Below are positions 8,973-19,357 of a stretch of DNA of 64,000 bases, one piece after another. The stretch is taken from the NCBI GenBank assembly GCA_964430935.1, contig CAYSHK010000051.1, positions 1 to 64,000 on the forward strand, in the 5' to 3' direction. The position numbers and the translations under genes were made by a program. Under the pieces are notes generated by a model. It was not told the DNA's origin and did no database searches. It was given only the letters and a program-made list of their open reading frames with translations. Within the stretch, counting starts at the first letter, position 1. Each line of letters opens with the position of its first letter. The stretch comes from Thermopetrobacter sp964430935 (GTDB taxonomy: Bacteria; Pseudomonadota; Alphaproteobacteria; Rhizobiales; Aestuariivirgaceae).

Positions 8973-9056
8973 GTGGCAAAATTGCCACATATGGCGCATC
9001 CAAATGCATTCTCCGGTTGAAAACATCCATGTGATACATGCGTCCGCCGGTTGAAA
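8973..9056. promoter_or_regulatory. Cluster of operator-like repeats upstream of rhodanese-like copy B
   Basis: Three elements sit between the two rhodanese-like genes. GTGGCAA-AA-TTGCCAC at 8973-8988 is a 7-bp inverted repeat. CCGGTTGAAA occurs twice as an exact direct repeat (9013-9022 and 9047-9056), start-to-start 34 bp. Between those copies lies CATGT-GAT-ACATG (9028-9040), a perfect 5-bp inverted repeat. This is 95-180 bp ahead of copy B. The arrangement looks like binding sites for one or two regulators, but no regulator gene is nearby and the sites match no consensus I know. Confidence 0.4.
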
Positions 9057-9150
9057 GTGTTACCAGTACGAACGCGAGGCGATCCTCGGGATCGCGCCCG
9101 GCCCCGTTTGCATGCGGGGGAGGTTTTTGCGCATGGGGGAGAAGCGGATC

Positions 9151-9837
9151 ATGTATCTGATGCGGCTCGAGTTTGCCCGGCCGTTCGCCGGATTGTTGTG
9201 TCTGTTCGTCGCGATCTGTTCCGGATTGGCCGGTACGGCGCCGGCACGGGCGGAAAAGGTGAACATCACGAAAGATGTTCCATACGTCGACGTTCAGGTT
9301 GGCAGGCAGAAATACAGGATCAAACGGATCCAGGACACAAAGCACAGGCTGCGGGGGGAATTCACCCTGACATCGCGGCCATGTCCTCCCTTCTGCATCC
9401 AGCCCATCAGCCCGGCGCCGGGCGTGCAGGTGGCGGGGGAGCTGGAGGTGATCGAGTTCCTCAAGAAGCACGGCAAGGCCATGACCGGCGTGCTGATCGA
9501 TTCCCGTTCGCCGAAGGAATACCGCAGCGGCACGATCCCGGGGGCCGTGAACGTGCCCTCCATGCTGTTCAGCGCGGACAACCCGTACAGGGAGAAGATC
9601 CTCATCCTGCTCGGCGCGCGCAAGCTCCCCGACGGCACCTGGGATTTCAGTCAGGCCCGGGAGCTGATGCTCTTCTGCAACGGCGCCTTCTGCCCGCAGT
9701 CCCCGAGGAACATCCAGGCTCTCGTGGATGCCGGATATCCGCCCGAGAAGCTGCACTACTACCGCGGTGGCGTGCAGGGATGGGCGCTGCTCGGCCTGCC
9801 TCTGAAGAAGAGCAAGCGCCGCACCGCCAACCGGTAA
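9151..9837 (+). CDS. Secreted rhodanese-like protein, copy B
   Basis: A 228-residue paralogue of copy A. The start at ATG 9151 is preferred because GGGGGAGAAG lies 7 bp upstream; an ATG at 9160 also fits. A signal peptide (hydrophobic FAGLLCLFVAICSGLAG, then APARAE) precedes the same module: KVNIT, PYVDVQVG, RIKRIQDTKHRL, CPPFCIQP and AGELEVIEFL. The rhodanese part has GVLIDSRSP, GTIPGAVNVPS and the loop LFCNGAFC, again C-x4-C. An 8-bp inverted repeat (CCGGCCCC at 9841, GGGGCCGG at 9884) directly follows the stop and could be a weak terminator. Both copies keep all four mature cysteines, so both are probably active. Periplasmic sulfur or thiol chemistry is the likely job, by inference. Confidence 0.88.
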   Translation: MYLMRLEFARPFAGLLCLFVAICSGLAGTAPARAEKVNITKDVPYVDVQVGRQKYRIKRIQDTKHRLRGEFTLTSRPCPPFCIQPISPAPGVQVAGELEVIEFLKKHGKAMTGVLIDSRSPKEYRSGTIPGAVNVPSMLFSADNPYREKILILLGARKLPDGTWDFSQARELMLFCNGAFCPQSPRNIQALVDAGYPPEKLHYYRGGVQGWALLGLPLKKSKRRTANR

Positions 9838-9965
9838 GCGCCGGCCCCGCTGGCATCGGACCGGAAGCACGTGATGAAGCGCAGGGGCCGGAACGGATGA
9901 AGCCGGCGGCATGTCTGCCGAGGCGCATTGGCCGACGCGGCGCCCGATGGATGGAGCAAAAGGAA

Positions 9966-9991
9966 AAGGCCCGGAAAATGTTCCGGGCCTT
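9966..9991 (-). terminator. Rho-independent terminator of greA
   Basis: An 11-bp perfect stem, AAGGCCCGGAA (9966-9976) and TTCCGGGCCTT (9981-9991), closes a 4-nt loop. On the minus strand it is followed by a T-rich run (TTTTCCTTTT), as expected downstream of greA, which ends 24 bp before the stem. It may also stop transcripts arriving from the rhodanese-like genes on the plus strand. Confidence 0.85.
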
Positions 9992-10014
9992 CCGCGTTTT
10001 CCGGTACGGTGGGG

Positions 10015-10488
10015 TTATTTGTACTCCACCGAAAGGATTTCGTAGGACTTGCCTCCGCCGGGCGTATTGACCTCCACGGAGTCGCCGACCTCCTTGCCGA
10101 TCAGCGCCCGGGCGATGGGCGAGGAAATGGAGATCTTGCCCTTCGAGACATCGGCTTCGAAATCGCCGACGATCTGGTAGGTCACTTCCTGATCCGTATC
10201 CTCGTCCACAAGCGTCACGGTCGCGCCGAACTGCACCTTGTCACCGGAAAGCCGGGAGACATCGATCACCTCGGCGCGCGAAAGCTTGTCCTCCAGCTCC
10301 GCGACGCGGGCCTCGTTCCAGGCCTGCTGCTCCTTCGCGGCATGGTATTCCGCGTTCTCGGACAGATCGCCGTGGGCGCGCGCCTCGGCAATGGCCTTGA
10401 TGATGCGCGGCCGCTCCACCGTCTTCAGGTGACGGATTTCCTCCTGCAGGGCGGCATGCCCCGCCGCTGTCATCGGGATCTTTTCCAT
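10015..10488 (-). CDS. greA: Transcription elongation factor GreA
   Basis: A 157-residue protein of the usual length. The N-terminal coiled coil carries the acidic tip DLSENAEYHAAKEQQ at residues 41-55, which reaches into the RNA polymerase secondary channel to stimulate cleavage of backtracked RNA. The C-terminal FKBP-like domain contains YQIVGDFEADVSKGKIS, SPIARALIGKEVGD and NTPGGGKSYEILSVEY. It is the last gene of apt-carB-greA on the minus strand, 147 bp after carB, and is followed by a clear terminator. The carB-greA pairing recurs in alphaproteobacteria. Confidence 0.97.
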   Translation of the reverse strand: MEKIPMTAAGHAALQEEIRHLKTVERPRIIKAIAEARAHGDLSENAEYHAAKEQQAWNEARVAELEDKLSRAEVIDVSRLSGDKVQFGATVTLVDEDTDQEVTYQIVGDFEADVSKGKISISSPIARALIGKEVGDSVEVNTPGGGKSYEILSVEYK

Positions 10489-10635
10489 GATCGTTCAATT
10501 GTCCGTTTTGTCGTTCGCATCGTTCCGTCGCGTGCCCCTTGCAACGGAACCTGCCCCCATACGATTTCCAGCAAAAAACACCCTTCCCGCATGGCCGTTC
10601 CGGACCAGCAGGAGGCGTGTGAGGCTGCTTTTGCG

Positions 10636-14046
<3,411 letters not shown>

Positions 14047-14135
14047 GTTTCCTCAATGCTTCCGGCCAGCGCCCAAATTGCCGGAGTGAATACACCAACC
14101 GGCCGCCAAGGCAAGGCCTTTTTCGCCCTTTCGCC

Positions 14136-14681
14136 CTAGGCGCCCTCGAATTCCACCAGGGTATGCACCTTCACGCCCTTCTCCTTCAGCTTGCGGGAGC
14201 CGCCGAGCTCCGGCAGATCGATGACGAAGGCGGCCGCCACCAGCTCGCCGCCGGATTCCCGGATCAGGTCGATGGCGGCGTTGGCCGTGCCGCCGGTGGC
14301 GATCAGATCGTCGATGAGCAGAACCCTGTCCCCCTCCTGGATGGCGTCCGCGTGCACCTCTATGCGATCCACGCCGTATTCCAGCTCGTAGTCCTTGCCG
14401 ATCACCTTCCACGGCAGCTTGCCCCTCTTGCGGATGGGCACGAACCCCCGTCCCAGCTCGTGGGCCACCGCGCCGCCGAGGATGAAGCCCCGGGCCTCGA
14501 TGCCGATCACGTAGTCGATGTCCACCTCGAGGAAGGGCCAGACGAGCTCGTCCACACAGGCCCGCAGGCCGTGGGCGGAGGCCATCAGGGTGGTGATGTC
14601 GCGGAAGATGATGCCCTTCTTCGGATAGTCCGGGATGGAACGGATGTACTTCTTCAGGTCGAAACCGTTGCGCTGGTCCAT
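14136..14681 (-). CDS. apt: Adenine phosphoribosyltransferase
   Basis: A 181-residue purine-salvage enzyme that converts adenine and PRPP to AMP. It has IRSIPDYPKKGIIFRDIT at the N-terminus, the flexible-loop region GIEARGFILGGAVAHELG, RKRGKLPWKVIGKDYELEYG and the PRPP-binding motif VLLIDDLIATGGTA at about residues 119-132. It reads from ATG 14681 and lies 89 bp before carB on the same strand, so it probably heads an apt-carB-greA transcript. The 155-bp gap to the divergent argE gene must hold promoters for both directions; I could not fix their positions. Confidence 0.97.
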   Translation of the reverse strand: MDQRNGFDLKKYIRSIPDYPKKGIIFRDITTLMASAHGLRACVDELVWPFLEVDIDYVIGIEARGFILGGAVAHELGRGFVPIRKRGKLPWKVIGKDYELEYGVDRIEVHADAIQEGDRVLLIDDLIATGGTANAAIDLIRESGGELVAAAFVIDLPELGGSRKLKEKGVKVHTLVEFEGA

Positions 14682-14836
14682 GATGCGGCAAGCCCCTTGT
14701 CCGTAATCCCCCGCGGGGGTGTATTTCCCTCGTCCGAGATGCTAGGGAGAGAACCTCCCGGCCCGCGAAATGGCCGCAGGCGCGTCGCCTGCTGCGCAAC
14801 TTAAGCCGCGAACGCGCAAAAAGACAAGGTGCCGAC

Positions 14837-16003
14837 ATGGCCGAACGGATGACCACGGTGGAAATGCTGGAAAGGCTGGTCGCGTTCGACACCACCAGCC
14901 GCAATTCCAACCTGGAGCTGATCGCCTTCGTCCAGGACTGGCTGGCCGGCTTCGGCATCGATTCCACGCGCGTGGATTTCGGCCCCGACAAGGCCAATCT
15001 CGTGGCCGTCATCGGCCCGGAGATCGAGGGCGGCCTCGTGCTTTCCGGCCATACGGACGTGGTGCCCGTGGACGACCAGGACTGGACGTCGGATCCCTTC
15101 CGTCTGCGGCTGGAGCCGGAGGAGGGGCGGGCCTACGGACGCGGCACCTGCGACATGAAGGGCTATATCGCCTCCGCGCTGGCCCTGGTTCCGGAATTCC
15201 TGGAGCGCGACCTGAAGCGCCCTATCATCCTCGCCCTGTCCTGCGACGAGGAGGTCGGCTGCACGGGCGTGCGGCCCATGATCGAGTGGATGCGGGAAAA
15301 CCTGCCGCCGGTCGCCGCGGTCTTCGTCGGCGAGCCCACGGGCATGAACGTGGTGACGGCGCACAAGGGAATCGAGGTGATGCGCACCGTGGTCACCGGC
15401 CGGGAGGCCCATTCCAGCTGCACGCATCTGGGCGTGAACGCCATCATGGCGGCAGGAGAGGTGATCGTGGAGATCAACCGCATCGCCGCCGAGGAGCGGG
15501 AGAAGGCGGATCCCGCATCGGGCTTCGAGCCACCCCATACGACGGTCAACATCGGGCTCGTCTCCGGCGGCACGGCGAAGAACATCATACCCCGGCACTG
15601 CGTCATCGACTGGGAGACGCGCCTCATGCCGGACGCCGCGCCCGGCGTCATTCCGCAACGGATCCGGGAATTCGCCCGGACGCGGCTGGAGCCGGCCATG
15701 AAGCGGGTGGCGCCCGACGCCGGGATCAGCACGGAGATCGTCAACGCCGTGCCCGGCCTGCGGCACGACGAGGATTCCCCGGCGGCGCGGCTCGCCATGC
15801 GATTCGCCGGCGCCAACGGCTGCCACCGTGCCTCCTACGGCACGGAGGCGGGGCTGTTCGCGCAGGCGGGCATGCCGGCGGTGATCTGCGGCCCCGGCCA
15901 TATCGAACAGGCCCACAAGCCGGACGAGTATGTGGACCTCGACCAGCTTGCGGCCTGCGACGCCTATCTGCGACGGCTGGCGGACCATGCCGCCGGGCAA
16001 TGA
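14837..16003 (+). CDS. argE: Acetylornithine deacetylase (M20 family)
   Basis: A 388-residue M20 metallopeptidase-family enzyme. It has LVLSGHTDVVPVDDQ with the first metal-binding His and Asp, GRGTCDMKGYIAS with the bridging Asp, LSCDEEVGCTGV with the catalytic Glu pair, and FVGEPTG with a further metal ligand. A dimerisation domain with EAHSSCTHLGVNAI follows, then the final His in CGPGHIEQAHKPDEYV. The last motif and overall length fit ArgE rather than DapE; alphaproteobacteria often carry ArgE of this type even when argJ is present, as it is here at 34138. It removes the acetyl group of N-acetylornithine. Succinyl-diaminopimelate desuccinylase is the main alternative but less likely. Confidence 0.88.
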   Translation: MAERMTTVEMLERLVAFDTTSRNSNLELIAFVQDWLAGFGIDSTRVDFGPDKANLVAVIGPEIEGGLVLSGHTDVVPVDDQDWTSDPFRLRLEPEEGRAYGRGTCDMKGYIASALALVPEFLERDLKRPIILALSCDEEVGCTGVRPMIEWMRENLPPVAAVFVGEPTGMNVVTAHKGIEVMRTVVTGREAHSSCTHLGVNAIMAAGEVIVEINRIAAEEREKADPASGFEPPHTTVNIGLVSGGTAKNIIPRHCVIDWETRLMPDAAPGVIPQRIREFARTRLEPAMKRVAPDAGISTEIVNAVPGLRHDEDSPAARLAMRFAGANGCHRASYGTEAGLFAQAGMPAVICGPGHIEQAHKPDEYVDLDQLAACDAYLRRLADHAAGQ

Positions 16004-16019
16004 TCCGCGGGCGGGCGGA

Positions 16020-16499
16020 TCAGCCCGGCTGCCTCTCCATCAGTTCCGCCTCCTTCCCGAGAAGATCCGCGACTTTGGCTAGGCGCTTCGCGAGGTTGCG
16101 CGCCACCGCCGGCACCAGCCCCTCCCGGCGGACGAACGCCGTCGCGGAGGGCAGCGCGGTCTCGGTGCGGTGGAACCGCGACGGCGCCAGAAGATCGAGC
16201 AGAAGTTCCGTCTCGAAGGCGTTGCGCATCAGATCGATCCGCGGATCGATCGGCCAGGGATCCGCATCGCCACCCGCGATGCCGGGGAAGAATGGCGGAG
16301 GCGGATCGGGGCGCGGCAGGGGAAGCGGAGGCAGGAGTTCCGGCAGGATGCGGCACAGCCACCGCACCTCCAGCCAGGCCGAATGGCATTCGCGCGCCCG
16401 CTGGCATGCGTTGGAGCCGGGATTGCGCAGGCATTCCCGAAGATCCGCCGGATCGCACATGGGCCCCCTCCGGCAGAAAAGATCATGTATCCAGGGCAT
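16020..16499 (-). CDS. Cys-rich hypothetical protein, probably iron-regulated
   Basis: A 159-residue protein I do not recognise. It starts at ATG 16499 with GGGAGGGA 7 bp upstream. Six cysteines fall in the first 49 residues (C9, C15, C23, C32, C38, C49), within sequence such as CQRAREC and WLEVRWLCRILPELLP. A proline-rich stretch (residues about 54-72) and a helical C-terminal half follow. There is no signal peptide or membrane helix. Third positions are GC-rich as in true genes. The only gene pointing away from the Fur-box-like site at 16537 is this one, so iron control is inferred. The cysteines might bind metal or an iron-sulfur cluster; this is a guess. It converges with argE, 16 bp away. 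Confidence 0.65.
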   Translation of the reverse strand: MPWIHDLFCRRGPMCDPADLRECLRNPGSNACQRARECHSAWLEVRWLCRILPELLPPLPLPRPDPPPPFFPGIAGGDADPWPIDPRIDLMRNAFETELLLDLLAPSRFHRTETALPSATAFVRREGLVPAVARNLAKRLAKVADLLGKEAELMERQPG

Positions 16500-16536
16500 C
16501 GTCGTTCCCTCCCGGAATGCGACACCCCTCGCCCTT

Positions 16537-16555
16537 GAAACTGATACTCACTATC
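16537..16555. promoter_or_regulatory. Fur-box-like site upstream of the Cys-rich orphan
   Basis: GAAACTGATACTCACTATC matches the classical 19-bp Fur box GATAATGATAATCATTATC at 15 of 19 positions, and contains the inverted repeat TGATA-CTCAC-TATCA. It lies 38 bp upstream of the ATG at 16499, a normal operator position, and behind the 3' end of msrA, so it can only serve the minus-strand orphan. In many alphaproteobacteria Fur-like proteins respond to manganese (Mur) or are replaced by Irr and RirA, so the true regulator is open. Confidence 0.6.
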
Positions 16556-16643
16556 ATATCGCAGGCAAGCACCATGTGCAACCTGGGAGGGTGGATGCCG
16601 CCCGGATTCGCGCGCCGGAATGTGCGGAAAACGCACGCCGCCT

Positions 16644-17309
16644 TCAGGCGGCACGCAATGCTCCGGCCGGAAAGGGGATTCCCGTTCCTCCGATGCCGCA
16701 GTAGCCCTGCGGATTCTTCGCGAGATACTGCTGGTGATATTCCTCGGCGTAGTAGAACTCCGGCGCCATGGCGATTTCCGTGGTGATGTCGCCATGACCC
16801 GCCTCGTGCAGGACCTTCTGGTAGATGTCCCGGCTCCTCCGAGCCAGATCGAGCTGTTCTTCCGTGGTGCACCAGATGCCGGAGCGGTACTGCGTGCCCA
16901 TGTCGTTGCCCTGCCGCATGCCCTGCGTGGGGTCGTGCCCCTCCCAGAACACCTTCAGCAGTTCCGCGAAGGCGACTTCCGCGGGTTCGTAGACCACCAG
17001 CACCGCTTCCGTATGTCCGGTCAGGCCGGTGCAGAGCTCCTCGTAGGTGGGGTTCGGCGTGTGTCCAGCGATGTTCCCCACCGCCGTGACCCATACGCCC
17101 GGCGTCCGCCAGAAACGCCGCTCGGCACCCCAGTAGCAGCCCATGCCGAAATGGACCACTTCGGCTCCGGAAGGCCAGGGGCCCTTCAGGGGACGGCCGG
17201 TGACGAAATGCCGCTCCGCCGTGGGGATCGGATCCGCACGGCCGGGCAGCGCCTCCCGCGGCGGAACCATCCGCATCTTTCCCGACCGGTCGAACATGCG
17301 GCGGAGCAT
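16644..17309 (-). CDS. msrA: Peptide methionine sulfoxide reductase MsrA
   Basis: About 221 residues from ATG 17309, longer than a minimal MsrA because of an N-terminal extension. An ATG at 17375 would add 22 weakly coding residues and reach toward the next gene's promoter. The catalytic motif is GCYWGAERRFW (GCFWG in most), followed by TPNPTYEELCTGLTGHTEAV, WEGHDPTQGMRQGNDMGTQYRS with the substrate-binding residues, and a C-terminal resolving-cysteine region YCGIGGTG. The strand that usually reads GYAGG is VGNIAGH here. It reduces Met-(S)-sulfoxide using thioredoxin and so repairs oxidised proteins. Confidence 0.93.
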   Translation of the reverse strand: MLRRMFDRSGKMRMVPPREALPGRADPIPTAERHFVTGRPLKGPWPSGAEVVHFGMGCYWGAERRFWRTPGVWVTAVGNIAGHTPNPTYEELCTGLTGHTEAVLVVYEPAEVAFAELLKVFWEGHDPTQGMRQGNDMGTQYRSGIWCTTEEQLDLARRSRDIYQKVLHEAGHGDITTEIAMAPEFYYAEEYHQQYLAKNPQGYCGIGGTGIPFPAGALRAA

Positions 17310-17367
17310 GCCACGTCCGGACGGTGACGGCAAATCCCGCTTCCGCATGCCGGAGCCCCCTGCCCCC

Positions 17368-17394
17368 TTGCCCAACGGGACGGGGCGTTATACT
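17368..17394 (+). promoter_or_regulatory. Possible promoter of the aspartate aminotransferase gene
   Basis: TATACT at 17389-17394 is a good -10 element 46 bp before the ATG. TTGCCC at 17368-17373 could be the -35, but the 15-bp spacer is short, so the -35 assignment is weak. Confidence 0.35.
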
Positions 17395-17440
17395 GTCCGG
17401 CGCCGGATACCGAACCGCACTTTTCACTGGAGCCAGACAG

Positions 17441-18643
17441 ATGGGTTTTCTCGCCGATTCCCTTTCCCGCATCAAGCCGTCGCCGACCATCGCCGTCTCC
17501 CAGAAGGCGCGCGAGCTGAAGGCGGCCGGCAGAGACGTCATTTCCCTGGGCGCCGGCGAACCGGACTTCGACACGCCCGACAACATCAAGGAGGCGGCCA
17601 TCGAGGCCATCCGGCGCGGCGAGACGAAATACACCGCCGTGGACGGCATCCCGGAGCTGAAGGCGGCCATCGTCGAGAAGTTCCGCCGCGACAACGGCCT
17701 GACCTACGAGACGTCGCAGATCACCGTCGGAAACGGCGGCAAGCAGGTGCTCTACAACGCCTTCATGGCGACCCTCAATCCGGGTGACGAGGTGATCATT
17801 CCCGCCCCCTACTGGGTCAGCTATCCGGACATGGTCCTGCTGGCGGGCGGCACCCCCGTGATCGTGGAGACGACGCTGGAGAACAACTTCAAGCTGACCC
17901 CGGAGGATCTGGAGAAGGCCATCACCGAGAAGACCAAGTGGTTCCTCTTCAACTCGCCCTCCAACCCCTCCGGCGCCGCCTATACCCGCGACGAGCTGAA
18001 GGCGCTCACCGACGTGCTGATGAAGCATCCGCACGTGTGGGTGATGAGCGACGACATCTACGAGCACCTGGTCTACGACGGATTCGAGTTCGTGACGCCG
18101 GCGCAGGTGGAGCCGGGCCTTTTCGAGCGCACGCTGACCGTCAACGGCGTCGCCAAGGCCTATGCCATGACCGGCTGGCGCATCGGCTACGCGGGCGGCC
18201 CGACGGAGCTGATCCGGGCCATGGGCAAGCTGCAGTCGCAGTCCACCTCCAACCCCTGCTCCATTTCCCAGTGGGCGGCCGTGGAGGCGCTGAACGGCCC
18301 CCAGGATTTCATCGCCGAGAGCAACCGCGTCTACAAGGCGCGGCGCGACATGGTGGTGAAGCTGCTGAACGAGGCGGAAGGCATCACCTGCCCCACTCCG
18401 GAAGGCGCCTTCTACGTCTACCCCTCCATCGCCGGCTGCATCGGAAAGCGGACTCCGGACGGCAGGGTGATCGGGACGGACGAGGACTTCGTCACCGCGC
18501 TGCTGGAGGCGGAAGGCGTGGCCGCGGTGCATGGCGCGGCCTTCGGAACCTCGCCCAACTTCCGCGTCTCCTACGCCACCTCCACCGAGGCGCTGGAGGA
18601 GGCCTGCCGCCGCATCCGGAGGTTCTGCGCCTCGCTGGAATGA
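17441..18643 (+). CDS. aatA: Aspartate aminotransferase, class I/II PLP enzyme
   Basis: A 400-residue fold-type I aminotransferase. ISLGAGEPDFDTPDNIKEAA, YTAVDGIPELKAAI, NGGKQVLYNAFMATLNPGDEV and PAPYWVSYPDM are the hallmarks of the AAT Ig subgroup (Rhizobium and Thermus type). The PLP lysine is in VNGVAKAYAMTGWRIGY, and NSPSNPSG and the C-terminal FRVSYATS with the carboxylate-binding Arg are present. It interconverts aspartate and 2-oxoglutarate with oxaloacetate and glutamate; some members also use prephenate. ATG 17441 has GGAG upstream. A terminator follows, so the gene is probably monocistronic. Confidence 0.93.
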   Translation: MGFLADSLSRIKPSPTIAVSQKARELKAAGRDVISLGAGEPDFDTPDNIKEAAIEAIRRGETKYTAVDGIPELKAAIVEKFRRDNGLTYETSQITVGNGGKQVLYNAFMATLNPGDEVIIPAPYWVSYPDMVLLAGGTPVIVETTLENNFKLTPEDLEKAITEKTKWFLFNSPSNPSGAAYTRDELKALTDVLMKHPHVWVMSDDIYEHLVYDGFEFVTPAQVEPGLFERTLTVNGVAKAYAMTGWRIGYAGGPTELIRAMGKLQSQSTSNPCSISQWAAVEALNGPQDFIAESNRVYKARRDMVVKLLNEAEGITCPTPEGAFYVYPSIAGCIGKRTPDGRVIGTDEDFVTALLEAEGVAAVHGAAFGTSPNFRVSYATSTEALEEACRRIRRFCASLE

Positions 18644-18684
18644 GCCGCGCCGGCCGGCGCCGTGAGTTTCACCGCATCCCGCGA

Positions 18685-18716
18685 CCCGCCTTGATCTTGA
18701 TCAGGGCGGGTTTCGT
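18685..18716 (+). terminator. Terminator after the aspartate aminotransferase gene
   Basis: CCCGCCTTGATC (18685-18696) pairs with GATCAGGGCGGG (18699-18710), a 12-bp stem including one G-T pair, then TTT and a pyrimidine-rich run. It starts 42 bp past the stop codon. Confidence 0.8.
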
Positions 18717-18796
18717 CGTCTTGTGGCTCAATGTCCGGTGGACTACCTTGAGGGGGCTGGGGGGAATCATCCCTCGAACAACAAGGAGGAATCGGA

Positions 18797-19273
18797 ATGA
18801 TCCGCATTTCCCGTCTCGTCCCCGCTCTCGCCGCCACGGCGCTCGCCGCGGCCGCGTTCGCGACGCCGGCACAGGCGCTGGTGAAGGTCGGCGTCCTGAG
18901 CTGTCACATCGCGGGCGGCACGGGGCTGGTCCTCTATTCGAAGAAACATCTCCGTTGCACGTTCCGCCGCGCCTCGGGGCGGGTGGAACGCTACACGGGG
19001 TCCATCACCAGAGTCGGCCTCGACATAGGAGAGACCACCGGCACCTCCCTGGTGTGGGCCGTTTTCGCCCCCGGCAGCACGCAGCGGGGCGCACTGGCGG
19101 GCAGCTACGCCGGGGCCTCGGCGGAAGTGACGCTGGGAGCCGGTCTGGGTGGCAACGTCCTGATCGGCGGCTTCAAGAGAACGATCACACTGCAACCCGT
19201 CAGCGTGCAAGCCCAAACGGGCTACAATCTGGCGGCAGGCGTGGCAGGCTTGAAGCTGCGCGCCATCAAATAG
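18797..19273 (+). CDS. DUF992 secreted protein
   Basis: A 158-residue protein with a signal peptide (SRLVPALAATALAAAAFATP, cleavage near AQA). The mature part fits DUF992: VKVGVLSCHIAGGTGL near the start, then LRCTFRRASGRVERYTGSI with the second conserved cysteine, GLDIGETTGTSLVWAVFAP, LAGSYAGASAEVTLGAGLGGNVLIGG and a final TGYNLAAGVAGLKLRA. DUF992 proteins are common in alphaproteobacteria and have no known function; the two conserved cysteines may form a disulfide. An AAGGAGG site precedes the ATG, and strong terminators lie on both sides, so it is a single-gene, probably well-expressed unit. Confidence 0.9.
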   Translation: MIRISRLVPALAATALAAAAFATPAQALVKVGVLSCHIAGGTGLVLYSKKHLRCTFRRASGRVERYTGSITRVGLDIGETTGTSLVWAVFAPGSTQRGALAGSYAGASAEVTLGAGLGGNVLIGGFKRTITLQPVSVQAQTGYNLAAGVAGLKLRAIK

Positions 19274-19284
19274 AACGACACGCT

Positions 19285-19315
19285 GCTCCGGCCCCTGCGG
19301 CCGGAGCAATTTTTT
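19285..19315 (+). terminator. Terminator after the DUF992 gene
   Basis: GCTCCGGCC (19285-19293) and GGCCGGAGC (19299-19307) form a 9-bp stem followed by AATTTTTT. It is a textbook rho-independent terminator 11 bp past the stop. Confidence 0.92.
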
Positions 19316-19357
19316 CGAGCTCCAGACGGCAACAACCGGAACAAGGAGGAAACAGCC

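Noticed and set aside
8973..8988. GTGGCAA-AA-TTGCCAC as a sigma-54 promoter
   Set aside because: The GG and GC elements are only 7 bp apart; sigma-54 promoters need 10. It is better read as an operator-like palindrome.
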